Notes: a model not told the origin generated them from the letters alone. A stretch of DNA of 64,000 nt from Cephalopachus bancanus (GCA_027257055.1 JAPVLO010001002.1:124001-188000), one strand, 5' to 3'; positions 22,043 through 33,354 are shown, counted from the stretch's first letter. A program made the numbers and translations.

Positions 22043-22052
22043 CTATTTTTAG
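22043..22052 (+). promoter_or_regulatory. MEF2-type motif
   Basis: CTATTTTTAG fits the MEF2 consensus YTAWWWWTAR exactly. A near match in reverse (ATAAAAATAG) lies at 22111-22120, about 70 bases away. Motif match only. Confidence 0.35.
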
Positions 22053-22825
22053 AGCAGAAAGGGATTTTTTAAAGAAGCAGTTCATATTTATAAAATTTTG
22101 TCCTCAAAGCATAAAAATAGATCGAAAAGTTTAGTGCCAGCCCCGCCCCACCCTCATCACTCAGTACCAGAAAGACAGATCCAGCATGCTTCTGGGACTC
22201 TGGATTTTTACAGTTAGCCTCTGGGAATCTCTCTTCTCTGGATTGCTCACAGTAAATAGCAGGTGAACAGAATAACAAAGGAGAATAATCACCACTGATG
22301 TTATTCTCGTTTCTCCTTGCAGACATGCTGTGAAGTTGGGATAATTAACTGGCTGAGATACAGAACAATTTCTCAACTTGCCCTTGTTCACTAATGATAA
22401 ACCTTCTCCCTGCCCCCACACCAGTGGGTAACTTAGCTTTAGTTCATGCAGAGCTTTGGAGGTTTTTTTTTTTAACTTGGAAGTTAATTTGCTCTGCACC
22501 CAGAGCACACTGGGGAGCCTGACAAATGGAAATGCAGAGAAGTTTTAGGTCACACGTAGGAGATATGTGTCAATAACAATGCATCACATTAGTATCAATT
22601 TTCCAATAGGCTGCAGTCAAACACAATGCACAGGCACACAAAAACACCCACCAGCTGCAATTTATGAGATTTCTACCCAGCCACAAACATAGATGAACAG
22701 AACTGCAAGGTTTGTTACCCTTCTCAGCTATCCTGATGCTCTGTGTCCTTTTAGGTCAATCAGAAAGGGCATGCTGGTGACTCTGTTTTAAGGCTCCATG
22801 ATGTTGATGGGGGGGAAAGGCACAC

Positions 22826-22851
22826 AAAAATCTCCTAGCGCAATGTAGCCA
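22826..22851 (+). repeat. 26-base dispersed repeat, copy 1
   Basis: Matches 24536-24561 with one difference (CTAGCGCAATG against CTAGGGCAATG). It is boxed by AAAGGCACACA and AAAAGGCACACA, like a small insertion with flanking duplication. Confidence 0.8.
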
Positions 22852-23132
22852 CAAAAAGGCACACACAATTTTGGCTCAGCCCAAGTTAATAGCATCATTA
22901 TACAATTCACACTTTACTTTATAAATTGAGAGATCTGGATTCAATATACATTGTCCACAATCCCAACAGACACACAGGGTGAGGCTAAACTCCACTTAAT
23001 CTAACTGACTCGGCCACACAACTAAATGGCATATCCCATGGGCATTCTGGACACACCAATTTCATCTGGAATTTGTCCTGGAACTTAGATAATGTGGGCA
23101 AGAATGAATGTTCTCCTTGAAGCAAAAGTAAA

Positions 23133-23452
23133 AGAGCCGGGCTCGGTGGCTCAACCTGTAATCCCGCGCCTTTGGGAGGCTGAGGTGAGTGGATTGCCTG
23201 AGCCCGCGGGTTTGAGGCCCGCCTGGGCAGCGAGACCTCATCTCTACAATAAATCAAAAAATCAGCCGGGCGTGGTAGCGCATGCCTGTAATTCCATCTA
23301 CTGGGAAGGCTGAGGCGGAAGGATCATCAGAGCCCAGCAGGTCGAGGCTGCGGTGGCTGGAAGCGACCACTGCACTCCAGTCTGGATGCGACCACTGCAC
23401 TCCAGTCTGGATGACAGAGTGAGACTCCAACTCAAAAAAAAAAAAAAAAAAG
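23133..23452 (+). mobile_element. Alu, young local subfamily, with internal duplication
   Basis: Young set present: GCGCCTTTGGG, GGGCAGCGAGACC, GCCCAGCAGGTCGAGG. A 25-base segment of the right arm is tandemly doubled (23363-23387 and 23388-23412). The B box is altered (GGTTTGAGGCC). The A tail is about 18 bases. Confidence 0.95.
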
Positions 23453-23868
23453 ATACAAAATACTTATTTGTGAGGTCTGTGTTTAGAAGAAACAGGAAAT
23501 GTTAAGTTTTCAGTATGAAATAGATGTTCACAATAGAAAGATTAAAATAAAGACAAAATCTTTCAAGACTGATCCTCAAGTCTGCATTTTTTATCACTAA
23601 TCCCATGGTCTGATTTATAAGTCAACATATGAGTACATATTATTTTAGATATTTCTTATAGTCACAAAAGCTTAGATGTGGCTGTTGGTGACATTCAGGT
23701 TGAAAAGACAGAGAACTCAACATTCTGTATCTTGTTTTCCTGTCAGGCCAAGTTCAGCACACATTTTTTATTGTTAGTAAGATCCTTGTTCTTACCCCAT
23801 GTAAAGTGTTCTCCCTTGAAATAGGGAAACTTCCTGTTCAGTAGAAAGAGGTTTTCACTTTATAAGAT
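23453..23868. other. Low-repeat DNA
   Basis: Nothing recognised. Confidence 0.4.
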
Positions 23869-23876
23869 TACACTGC

Positions 23877-24168
23877 CCAGGTGTGGTGGCTCATGCCTAT
23901 AATCCCAACACTTTGGGAGGCAGAAACGAGAGGATTGCCTGAGCCCAAGGGTTCAAGATCAGCCTGGGCAACTTGGCAAAACCTTGTCTCTACAAGAAAT
24001 CAAAAAATTAGTCAGGCATGATGATGTGCCTGCAGTTCCAGCTTCTTAGAAGGCTGAGGTAGAAGGATCACCTGAGCTCAGAAGGTTGAGGTTGTGGTGG
24101 TTGTGAGTGTGCCACTGCGCTCAAGCCTGGGTGACAGAGTGAGACTCTAATTTAAAAAAAAAAAAAAA
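23877..24168 (+). mobile_element. Alu, local lineage (older member)
   Basis: Dimer with the ACAAGAAATCAAAAAATT linker and full A box. AGATTACACTG flanks both ends. Confidence 0.93.
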
Positions 24169-24179
24169 AGATTACACTG

Positions 24180-24839
24180 AGTAATATTACTGTAAAGCTG
24201 CAACACAATTCATTTTCATTGCAAACAGTCATGGCATATTTTTGTTCATTCTCAAAGCAATGTTTTCTTTTTTTTTTTTTTTTAGCATTGCTTGGCAAAC
24301 AAAAAAAAGAAAAAATATTTTAACTACTTTCCAGGCACAGGCACCCAAGGCTATGGTTCTCTGCATAAGACTGGTTTGACTCATAACATAAAGTATCCAA
24401 AACGCATGTGGGCACTTCACCTTTTTCTCAAGTAGAAGATGTTTACTACAGTGTGCACTTGCAGTAAGCCACAAGATTGAACTCTCACATTCCAGTTTGA
24501 GTACTGGAGTAACAAAGATCAATAAAAACACCTAGAAAAATCTCCTAGGGCAATGTAGCCATGGATTCTAACTCTGGATTTTCTCTCTAGTCAATATTAT
24601 GGAGCATTCCTAAATGGCAGACAAGCCATCCAAATCATATAACCATAAAATTAGAGGTCGGAGTCCAGAATTTTATTCTTTGCAAGTTTTCATGTTAAAT
24701 TCTGACTAGACTCTTGGCCCACAATCTTCCTCTCTGTGTCATCAGCTTATTCTTGAAGATATCCTTTAAAATGTATACACACAGTATATAAACTAGGGGT
24801 TTTTATGCTAGGATTCATGGACAAACATCTAAATCTAAA
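24180..24839. other. Low-repeat DNA
   Basis: No repeat family recognised apart from a T15 run near 24267 and copy 2 of the 26-base repeat. Confidence 0.4.
24536..24561 (+). repeat. 26-base dispersed repeat, copy 2
   Basis: Matches 22826-22851 with one difference. It lies in low-repeat DNA without the flanking direct repeats seen at copy 1, so it may be the donor. Confidence 0.8.
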
Positions 24840-25260
24840 ATGGCCTAAGCTTATAAATAAATAATTCACCAAAGAAGAACTACATATGGCCAACAGACAT
24901 ATGAAAATGTACTTAAACTTACTAGTAACCAAAGATGGAACTATCAAACAATGAGATGCACTGTGGGACACACTGTATTTTTAAAGCTGATTCTATCCAG
25001 GGAATGGGGAATCAATCCTTCTCCTATGTTACTGTGAGAGTCTTAGTTGGCACACTTTGGTGAGGACCAGTTGGCAATATGGATAGTAAGTCAAAAAGAA
25101 AAACAACTCATGCTCTAAACCCAGTAATTCTACTTATAGCACTTAGCTGGGGAAGTATTCATGATGTACTCTAAAGAGAACTTAAAGAATGTCCACAGTT
25201 TGTTCTTTATAAGCAAATTAGAGCAATTTAAGATATTAACAATTGGGGCACTATGAGGTA
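24840..25260 (+). mobile_element. L1 3' region fragment (old)
   Basis: 'CAAAGAAGAACTACATATGG', 'CCAACAGACATATGAAAATG', 'AACAATGAGATGCACTG' and 'CCCAGTAATTCTACTTATAG' follow L1M. It probably continues at 26120 beyond Alu insertions. Confidence 0.75.
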
Positions 25261-25291
25261 GTTCTGTGTGCTTGCAAAGTTCACTACCGAG

Positions 25292-25327
25292 AGTAGCTGG
25301 AATCCTTAGAGTAGCTGGAATCCTTAG
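25292..25327. repeat. 18-base tandem duplication
   Basis: AGTAGCTGGAATCCTTAG occurs twice in a row. Confidence 0.9.
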
Positions 25328-25472
25328 AGGCCTCAAAGCTATGAGGAAGGTAACTGTGGATGGCAGCATTGACGAGATGAGGCCTGGGTTCCCCACTCCT
25401 GCCTCAATGGTGCAGCTCTGCTTCAAGCTCTTGTCTTTGAGGAAAGAATTCTGCAATTTAAAAAGCCTGCAA

Positions 25473-25840
25473 GACTGGTCAAGGTGGCTTATGCCTGTAA
25501 TCCCAGCACTTTGGGAGGCTGAGACAGGACTGTTTGAGCCCAGGAGTTCAAGACCAATTTTTTTTGTCTCTACCAAAAAAATTATTTTAAAAAAATCAAT
25601 ATGTGTTTAGTTTAGATGTATTGCTGTGCTGTAATAAAGGCAATCCAACATATTTAAGTTATACATGAATTTTTTAAAAATCAGTTGGGCATAGTGGTAC
25701 ACACCTATGGTCCCAGTTACTCGGGTGGCTGAGGCAAAAGATCACCTGGGCCCAGCAGTTTTAGACTGTGGTGACTATAAGTGTGCTACTGCACTCCAGC
25801 TTGGGTGATAGAGTGAGATTCTGACTCAAAAATGAAAAAA
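25473..25840 (+). mobile_element. Alu with a spacer between its arms
   Basis: Left arm 25473-25585 (truncated after AGTTCAAGACCA) and right arm 25675-25840 (CTGGGCCCAGCAGTTTTAG) are separated by about 75-90 bases that are not Alu. It could be one split Alu or two monomers. Confidence 0.75.
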
Positions 25841-26110
25841 AAGCCAGGTGTGGTGGCTCACACCTATAATCCCAGCACTTTGGGAGGCAGAGGCTAGAGG
25901 ATTGCCTGATCCCAGAGGTTCGAGACCAGTCTGGGCAACTTGGTGAGACCTCATCTCTACAAGAAATCAAAAAATTAGCCAGGCATGGTGGCATGTGCCT
26001 GTAGTTCCACCTACCTGGAAGGATTGCCTGAGCCCAATGGACTGAGGCTGCGGCGGCCATGAACGTGCCACTGCACTCCAGCCTGGACAACAGTGAGACT
26101 CTTACTCCCC
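25841..26110 (+). mobile_element. Alu, local lineage (older member)
   Basis: Has GGGCAACTTGGTGAGACC and the CTACAAGAAATCAAAAAATT linker. The right arm lost about 20 bases (ACCTACCTGGAAGGATTGCC). It ends in a C8 run before the A tail. Confidence 0.9.
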
Positions 26111-26119
26111 CCCCAAAAA

Positions 26120-26372
26120 AATCTGAAAAAATTATCATTACAAACACCACCTACAATATGATCCCATTTTTGTAGAAAAATAAACACTTATCCATGCTTA
26201 AGACAAACAACTGGCTAGAAAGTGAATTCTCCTCAACCATGGTTATCTCTCGGTGAGATGACAGATTATTTTCAACTCTGGCTCCTGTATTCACTTTATA
26301 AATTTTAAATATGTACACATTATTTAAGAAAAAAATACCTGTGTTGGTGGTTAAAAAAAAATTAAGGAAATC
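26120..26372 (+). mobile_element. L1 3' UTR fragment, continuation
   Basis: 'TATGATCCCATTTTTGTAG', 'AACCATGGTTATCTCTCGG' and the 'TAAATATGTACACATTATTT' end are L1M 3' UTR text. Confidence 0.7.
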
Positions 26373-27250
26373 CATGACATTTGTTAAAGTGGGAGAGGAA
26401 AAAGAGGGAAACAGTTGGGGAAATACCTTAGGAAAGTCATTTAAATTATTGCTGATGACAATGTCCTTTTGAAAAACCTCAAAGTTATTACTGACAATAA
26501 GAGAGTTCCTTCATCCTCTGGGTGTGCGGTTAGGAGAAATCCATTGCTACAGCTGAAGGGGAATCTTTCAATAAAGGGAGTTAGCAGTCACCTCTAACAG
26601 CTTTGGGAAGCTTTGTGACCTTCAAAGCAGAACCAAGGAAGAAAAGAAATGGAAGCAGAGCAGTGGAAGAAAAGGTAGCAATCAGAAAATAAGGCCTCAA
26701 CAGCCTGGGGCCAGTTTCTTAAAATTCAAGAAGAAAATTCTAGGCCTAATAAGGGCTATTTCCTTAGCTTCCTGAGTCACCACCACCCAAGCTCACTCGC
26801 TTCCTCTCCTTTGCAACATTGAATATGAACATGAAAATTAACAGGAGCTGTAATAATAACTCCTAGGGGAAATGATTTCTGCAGAAGAGAAAGTCAAAGA
26901 AAGCATTCAGAATTCTGGTAATAGCCCGTGGAGTTGGGTGAGGACGAAAGTAATGCAAAACGAGAAGAGCGTGGGTGGTTTGTCAGGGACAAGGGTCAGC
27001 TGGAGGATGTAAGCCCCAAATTAAACAAGATTCTAAACCTTCCAGTTATCTCTTCCTTCTCATCTTCCCCCACTCTTGTAACAGATGTCATATGATTATG
27101 AGGAAACCTACTCACTGTGTGGGGCTTTGAGGCACACCTATTTTTGCCTGGTGTAACCTTTTCGCAACTGGTCAGAAACCAGATGTGGCACTGACCCAGC
27201 CCAGCCTGCTCTGCTTGGCAAGAGTTCCTGGGACAGCCCATTTATGGAGA
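26373..27250. other. Low-repeat DNA
   Basis: No repeat family recognised. One AP-1 site (TGAGTCA, 26773-26779) lies in it. Confidence 0.4.
26773..26779. promoter_or_regulatory. AP-1 motif
   Basis: TGAGTCA, perfect but only seven bases. Motif match only. Confidence 0.2.
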
Positions 27251-27254
27251 GTGA

Positions 27255-27428
27255 GAAAGACAGTCCCACAGACACAAACCCACAGACACAGACAGACCCA
27301 CAGACGAACAGACCCACAGAGGCATAAACACACAGACACTGATGCAGACACAGAGACACACAGAGAGAAATACAGATGGGCACACAGACAAACACAGAAA
27401 CAGACAGACACACGGAGAGGAGAGACAC
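27255..27428. repeat. Degenerate (ACAGACAC)n tract
   Basis: About 170 bases of ACAGACAC-like repeats with drifted units. It makes open frames on both strands, which are artefacts. Confidence 0.9.
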
Positions 27429-27735
27429 CCATAAGGCAGTCCATGGCCCAGGCAAACTTAGTAGTTGTGTTTCATTCCTCTCTTCGCCTCTAGCTCTCTA
27501 AGCTGTCGCTCATTCCAGTGGTTACTCTGTCCTAGATCATAACTCATTCTTTGGAATTATACCTCACTTCAAATCATTCAAACTGAGCACAGAGTATATT
27601 TTTATTGTCTATAACTGTAAAGCCGTAAGTTCGTGTGCATATCTGAGTCATCCACATTCACTAGTCTTCTTTTACCTGCTTTCGGATGTAGGCTAGCATC
27701 TCTGCACTCAAATGCAAATTTTCTCAAGCAATTCA

Positions 27736-27744
27736 GTCTCTCTC

Positions 27745-27784
<40 letters not shown>
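27736..27784. repeat. (TC)n microsatellite
   Basis: About 23 TC units with one break, joined to a CA array. Confidence 0.97.

Positions 27785-27826
<42 letters not shown>
27785..27826. repeat. (CA)n microsatellite
   Basis: About 20 CA units following the TC array, the same TC-then-CA layout as at 13895-14073. Confidence 0.97.
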
Positions 27827-29870
27827 ACACTCCTATAAGAATCATCATTTTCAGAAGGACTAAATGACCAGCCAAGGTCTGAACTGGTGTGTCCCCCCCA
27901 GGTCACAGCTGAAGGCACCACTGTGTGAAAGGCATGTGACTCTGGGGAGCAGCTCATGTCCTGAGAATACCCTGTCACCCAGTGCAAGCCTTTCATAGAA
28001 AACGGAATTAGCAGCTGTTTGTCAGCATTCGCAAATGTTACATGACTTCAAAAGGCAGAATCATGGGAACTCAGTAGCTGCATGCCCCCAAGGTCAAATG
28101 GTCCTTATGGCTCAATCTTCACCTACCTGTAGGGAGGGTCTTTTTTTACTATCTTTTTTTTTTTTTTTTGAGGCTTGACCCTCATTTTATCTTTTTCGTC
28201 CTATTTTCTGGTATAAATAAAAGCACTTGATTTTCTTCTCTGTAGTGTGTGCTTTGGTTTTTCATCTTACCCTTTAAACAACTGTTTGAGCAAAGTAAAA
28301 ATAAATCTCTGTGTATATTCTTTTGGTAATCTTCAGCAATGCTAACTTGATTAACTTTTAGGAAACCTAAGAAAATTCTTATGTATACTTCCTTCCCCAG
28401 TGAATTCGGGGGGGGGGGGTTATTAACTTTATTAATACACAGAAAAATGAATCCTCACCCTTACATATTAACAACTATAGTCTTAAACTATGGAGAAATT
28501 TAAAATGGCTTAACTACAACAAAATAATAATTACAGGAGCCATCCTACTTTACAAAGCGAGACCACCAAACCCAGCCAGACCTATTACAAAATCATCTGT
28601 GTGTTGAACCGTCAAGGTTTCTTAGGGGAGTGGGGGGTAAGGAAGGTTACAGATCAACAGCAGCTCCCCCCATCCCCCTCCCCGAAACCCTGTCTGTCTA
28701 GTAGTGCCACACAGAGTTTTCATAGAAGATTTGTCACCAGTCCCGAGCACAGTCTGTGGAAATTCCACCTGTGACTTGACATTAGGGGATTTTATCAGAC
28801 TCAAGGACAGAAGCCATCCAACCTGACTTGAGGCAAATCTCTCCACAAGTCTTTGCAAACACATTACAAAAATTGTGCAATCAATGCCCCACAACACCCC
28901 CTCTGTTCCTGTCAGGCTCACTGAGTTTAAACACCACACCAACGTCAAAAGCTCCAAAATGCAGTAGGAAAGCTGGTGACATCACGGAACTAGAGAAACA
29001 TTCTTTTCTTTCACATTCACTTGGCTTATAAACAAATCTAAATATTGGGTGGGCTTGATTTTCTTCCAATTAACTGCTTTTATTTAGCCTATAAGCCTTT
29101 TCTGGAAAGCTTTACCTTACATTTTCAACTATTGATTTAAACATCATGCCTCATTCAATGTTTCTCACAAAATGTTAGCACTATATCTTCAACTAACATG
29201 CCTGCTTACTCTAAATCATTTGTTACCAGTGAAAATTTAGTGCAAACATTAACTTTAAATGGAAGAATTAGCTGTATTAGTCCAGTGTTGACTCCAATCC
29301 ATTAATAAACCACACAATGAATTAGTCCTCAGTCTATTCAGAGTACCTGGACCCTGGATGTCACCATTCTGCATCATAGATACCACTGCTCTGTCTATTC
29401 ATCTTTTTCAGAGACTCACCCCCATTCATGTTTCTTAATGAGCCAAAGGCACTAAAGATCTGGCTTAAATGGCCTTTAAAGAAAATTACCTTCTCGATTA
29501 CAGCTAGGAAAGAATCTTAGCAGCTGTGTTTTCACTGAAACAGCCATAATATCAGAAGATTTGCAAGCTACTTCACATTTATTATCCCCCATTGATATTT
29601 AATAATTCTACTCGCAAGTGCTACAGCCTAATTTACCCCTTGCAAACTGGAAGGAATAAGATGTTGTCCTTATCCCACAGAGTCCACAGGGAGCTCAACT
29701 GATATTTAGCACAAATGTGACTCACCCAAAGGACAGGAGAGTGTGCCAAGAATTCTTCCCCCCAGAAGGATGTAGCTGCTTCAGCTCACTTATAGGGAAA
29801 AAAGACCTCAGAAGATACTTTCTTCGAAATGCTCTAAAGCCAGAACTCTCAAAATAACATAAGTATACTT
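27827..29870. other. Low-repeat non-coding DNA
   Basis: About 2 kb with no recognised repeat family. It includes a G11 run near 28408 and a C-rich quadruplex-capable segment at 28666-28690. The frames here carry no recognisable product. Confidence 0.45.
28666..28690 (-). other. G-quadruplex motif on the reverse strand
   Basis: Four C runs (6, 5, 4 and 3 bases) with spacers of 2, 1 and 4 bases. A G-rich partner (GGGGAGTGGGGGG) lies 30 bases upstream, so a hairpin is an alternative. Confidence 0.55.
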
Positions 29871-31040
29871 TCATGTATGAGCTGTAAGTGCCCTCAAGCT
29901 ATTGGAGGGAATCTGATATGGAAATGCTTTATGGCTTGGACCCCTGTATTCCTGCTCAAGTGGCCTGGCAGGGCCATCTTCTGATGCAGAGAGAGGATGA
30001 AAGCAGGAGGGAAATACTGCCTCACAGATGCAACTCCATGGAGCAAACTCCCAAAAAAGAGTGGGGGCGGATGGAGAGATGAGGTGTCCACTAGGCAGTG
30101 ATGTCCCTGGGCTGACAGACAATATAATTAAGTCTAAATCAAGCTTGACAGCTTGGCTCTTTAAGCCACTTCCTCTCTTAGTTTTCACAAGTACCCCTGC
30201 CATCCTGACTATTTTAGTGTACCTTTGATTTATACCAAACCACCAACCGCCTGCCACCCAAATCTGTACTGAAACAGCATACAGTCACCAAGACTGCAAA
30301 GACCCATTAAGAAATCACTGAACAAGACAAAGTTGAATCAAGGTTTTGTCCATCTCCCTTAACCCTCTCCAGCTACCATCAGATGTCCTTAAGCCTTTGA
30401 AGGGTAAAAAGAAAAAGCAAGCCCTCGAACCACCAGATGACAAAGCAGTTTAAGGAACCAAGGTCAACTCCCCATTTAACTAAGGACCGTGGCCTCCAGA
30501 GTCTGGTGAGAGGGTCAGAAACAGAGATTGGGGCCACTGGGACCCTCCTAGGAGAAGCTACTGTGCTCTAACCAGGGGGAAACATCCCACCAGGAGGAGA
30601 GGAAGTCAACAGAAGGAGCCAGGACTGAAAGGTTATGGTGTTCAGTACGGCCACATGCAGCCAAAATACAAGAGCACAGGGCAGGCCAAGGCCCTAGACT
30701 GCCCAGACCTGTTGGCTTTCTGGATGAGTTCCCACAAGGCCCTTAAAACTTGGGGCTCTATTCTTAACCCCCTGAGTTCCCTATTTCCCTAAATGACTCA
30801 GTAACCCCATCCCTGCTACTTGAAGGAACCTGAATGAACTGCTTTCTTTATGCTCTGAAGGGCCTGTCTAATACCTCACACACTAGTGGTGCAGGCACAT
30901 ACCACAGCTGGGCGCTTTACCCAGAGGGCGGGCAAGCTCCCAGGCTATAGGGGCCTCAATCACAATAATCCTCCAGCACCTTACTTCGCCTACTTGGAAG
31001 CAATTACAGGGGAAGAGGAGCAAGGAGGGGCATGCCAGAG
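29871..31040. other. Low-repeat non-coding DNA
   Basis: Nothing recognised. The 128-codon reverse frame (29871-30257) and shorter forward frames are compositional; no domain is seen. Confidence 0.4.
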
Positions 31041-31220
31041 CAGTAGTTCTCAAAGTGGGGTTCCAAACCCACAGCATCACCAGGGAACCTGTTAGAAATG
31101 CATATTCTCTGACTCCAACCCAGACCTATTGAACCAGAAGCCACGGGATGGGGCCCAGCTGTCTCTGCTTTACCAAGCCCTCTTGGAGGTTCTGATATAT
31201 GCTCTGGTGTAAGAGTCACT
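31041..31220 (+). mobile_element. MER5A-type hAT-Charlie element
   Basis: 'CAGTAGTTCTCAAAGTGGGG', 'CATCACCAGGGAACCTG', 'TTAGAAATGCATATTCTC' and 'GATGGGGCCCAGCTGTC' follow MER5A from its 5' end nearly to its 3' end. Confidence 0.85.
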
Positions 31221-32149
31221 CTCTGAAGGAACAAAAAAGTTTGCCCACACAGTGAAGTTACAAGAGGTGCTGAGGGCCTCGGAAGCAGCTGGCTGGATCT
31301 GAACCCTTGGGGACAAGCACTTAAGTGGAGGCAGGAATTATTTCATAACCCACTCCCCTCTACCCACTACCCACAGGAAAAGGAAGATGTGGTTTTTCAC
31401 AAGAAGTTTTTTAGCAGTGGGAAGCTCAGAGAACATAGTAGTGCAGAAAATGAAACAGGAAAATTCAGACTCGTCCTCTCAGACACACACAATTCCTCCT
31501 CGACCTAATAAGTCTGGTAAAGGAGCAGATATGAGAGTTCTGACTTACTCACATATTGCCAAAGACCCAGGAAGTAGGGAGAGCAGTACAAATTTAAGAG
31601 ACTACAATCCTTGTGAAAAATGGGCAAACCGAATAAAAAGCCCAGTCATTGTAGTCCAAGGATGGCACTGTCACTCCTATGACTTCCCACCTATAAGAAG
31701 TAGTGAGCTACAGACTATTTAAGCAGCAGAGACCTGCAGGAGTGACATGTTGGGCTGCTTACAAGGGCAGAACTGACTAGTGGAGGCTGGAAGTTAAGTG
31801 AGGATAAAATTACAGCATATGAAAAGGTTATTACACGTGGGTCCAGCATTTTGGCCCTTTCAGTTTCACTACTGCTTAGTAACAGCCTGTACCTCACTTT
31901 TTGGTGTCACCGTCATTCACTCATTCGCTCATTTCATTCAACAATGAAACCAGTGCTCAAGAAGATTGAGAGTTAGCAAGACGCTCTAACACTGCATGTT
32001 GGGGGGGTCAGGATTTTCCATGATCTGTTTGGCTTTAGATCCAGATTCCAGGAATACAATGCTTCAGATGACTTACTACACTGATCAGCATTTACATAGG
32101 CACTTCCACATTTTAGTAATATATCTATAATTATTGTCTTAGAATCAAC
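31221..32149. other. Low-repeat DNA with an unexplained open frame
   Basis: No repeat family recognised for most of it. A 111-codon forward frame at 31387-31722 starts just after a pyrimidine-rich CCCACTACCCACAG that could pass for a splice acceptor. I do not recognise the product, and I do not call it a gene. Confidence 0.35.
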
Positions 32150-32540
32150 TCCTAGAAATGGAATTACTGATACAGTGGATATGAAACTATGCACAAAGAC
32201 ATATATACAAAGATGATCATCATAGTTTTCTTTTCAAGGGTAAAAAAGATGAGAAACCCAAATATCTGCCATGAAGTGGCTGGTTAAATAGATTGTGGTA
32301 TGTTCTTACAATGGGATCTAAAATGTTCTCAGAAGAGATTCAATAATTTTTGAAAAATTCTCATAACATATTAGGTGGACAAAGGATCAATATAGTAGAT
32401 ACAATGTAACAGATGTGTCCATAAGTCTAATATGCCTAAGTACCCCCTGGATTCTACATTTTTTAACAAGTCCCAGGTGATGGGATTGTGTTTCCCTGAA
32501 TTTTGCAATCACAAATATATCTTTAAGTTTTAAATAAAAT
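32150..32540 (+). mobile_element. L1 fragment (old)
   Basis: 'AAGATGATCATCATAGTTTT', 'GAAACCCAAATATCTGCC' and 'TGGTTAAATAGATTGTGGTA' are sense L1M text. Just upstream, 'AACTCCTAGAAATGGAATTA' reads as antisense L1, so a rearranged junction may lie near 32165. Confidence 0.6.
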
Positions 32541-32551
32541 TTGAGGCCAGG

Positions 32552-32848
32552 CACAGCGGCTCATGCTTGTAATCCCAGCACTTTGGGAGGCAGAGGAGAG
32601 AGGACTGTCTTAGCCCAAGGGTTCGAGACCAGACTGGGCAACTTGGTGAGACCTCGACTCTACAATAAACCAAAAAATTAGTCAGGCATGTTAGTGCATG
32701 CCTGTAGTTCCAGCTACTTGGGAGGCTGAGGCAGAATGATCACCTGAGCCCACCAGGTCGAGGCTGCAGTGGTCATGAGCATGCCACTGCACTCCAGCCT
32801 GGGTAACAGAGTGAGATTCCAACTCAAAAATAAATAAATAAATAAAAC
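32552..32848 (+). mobile_element. Alu, local lineage (older member)
   Basis: Dimer with CACCAGGTCGAGGCTG and the ACAATAAACCAAAAAATT linker; (AAAT)n tail. AAAATTTGAG / AAAACTTGAG flanks it, so it landed at the 5' edge of the next Alu. Confidence 0.92.
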
Positions 32849-32851
32849 TTG

Positions 32852-33102
32852 AGGCCAGATGCAGTGGTTCATGCCTGTATTCCCAGCACTTTGGGAGGCC
32901 AAGACAAGAGGACTGTCTGAGTCCAGGAGTTTGAGACTCATCTCTACAAAAAGTAGCTGGGTATGGTGGCGTGTGCCTACAGCTACTCAGGAGGCATAGT
33001 TGGAAGGGTCGCCTAAGCCCAGAAGGTCAAGGGCATGGTAAACTGTGATTGTGCCACTGCACTCTAGTCTGGGCAAAAGAGCTGAGACCCCCAACTCAAA
33101 AA
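32852..33102 (+). mobile_element. Alu, shortened, in tandem with the previous one
   Basis: The left arm is missing the segment between GAGTTTGAGAC and TCATCTCTACAAAAAG. The right arm is complete. Confidence 0.85.
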
Positions 33103-33105
33103 AAA

Positions 33106-33354
33106 ATGATACAAAACATCCAGAAAAGGTAGCTCTATAGGGAAAGACAGTAGACAATGGGGCTGGGAGTGGGAACGAGAATTAACTACAAATGGGCATG
33201 AAGGATGTTGCTGGGGTGATGGAAGTGTTTTAAAGCATTTTATGGAGATAGTTGCATAACTGGGTACCTTTACTAGAAATCATCACACTATATACTTGAA
33301 ATGAATGAATTATGAGATACCTAAAATATGCCTTGATAAAGTTACTTTTTTCTT
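33106..33354 (+). mobile_element. L1 3' UTR fragment
   Basis: 'GGGGTGATGGAAGTGTTTTA', 'GGAGATAGTTGCATAACTGG' and 'TATACTTGAAATGAATGAAT' are L1M 3' terminal text. Confidence 0.75.

Larger units (their letters stand above)
21669..23132. other. Low-repeat DNA, candidate regulatory block
   Basis: No repeat family recognised in about 1.4 kb. It contains two MEF2-like sites near 22043 and 22111 and one member of a 26-base repeat pair at 22826. Confidence 0.4.

Noticed and set aside
27255..27428. Spaced repeats that could suggest a CRISPR-like array
   Set aside because: Units of ACAGACAC drift continuously with no spacer structure. The surrounding DNA is plainly primate.
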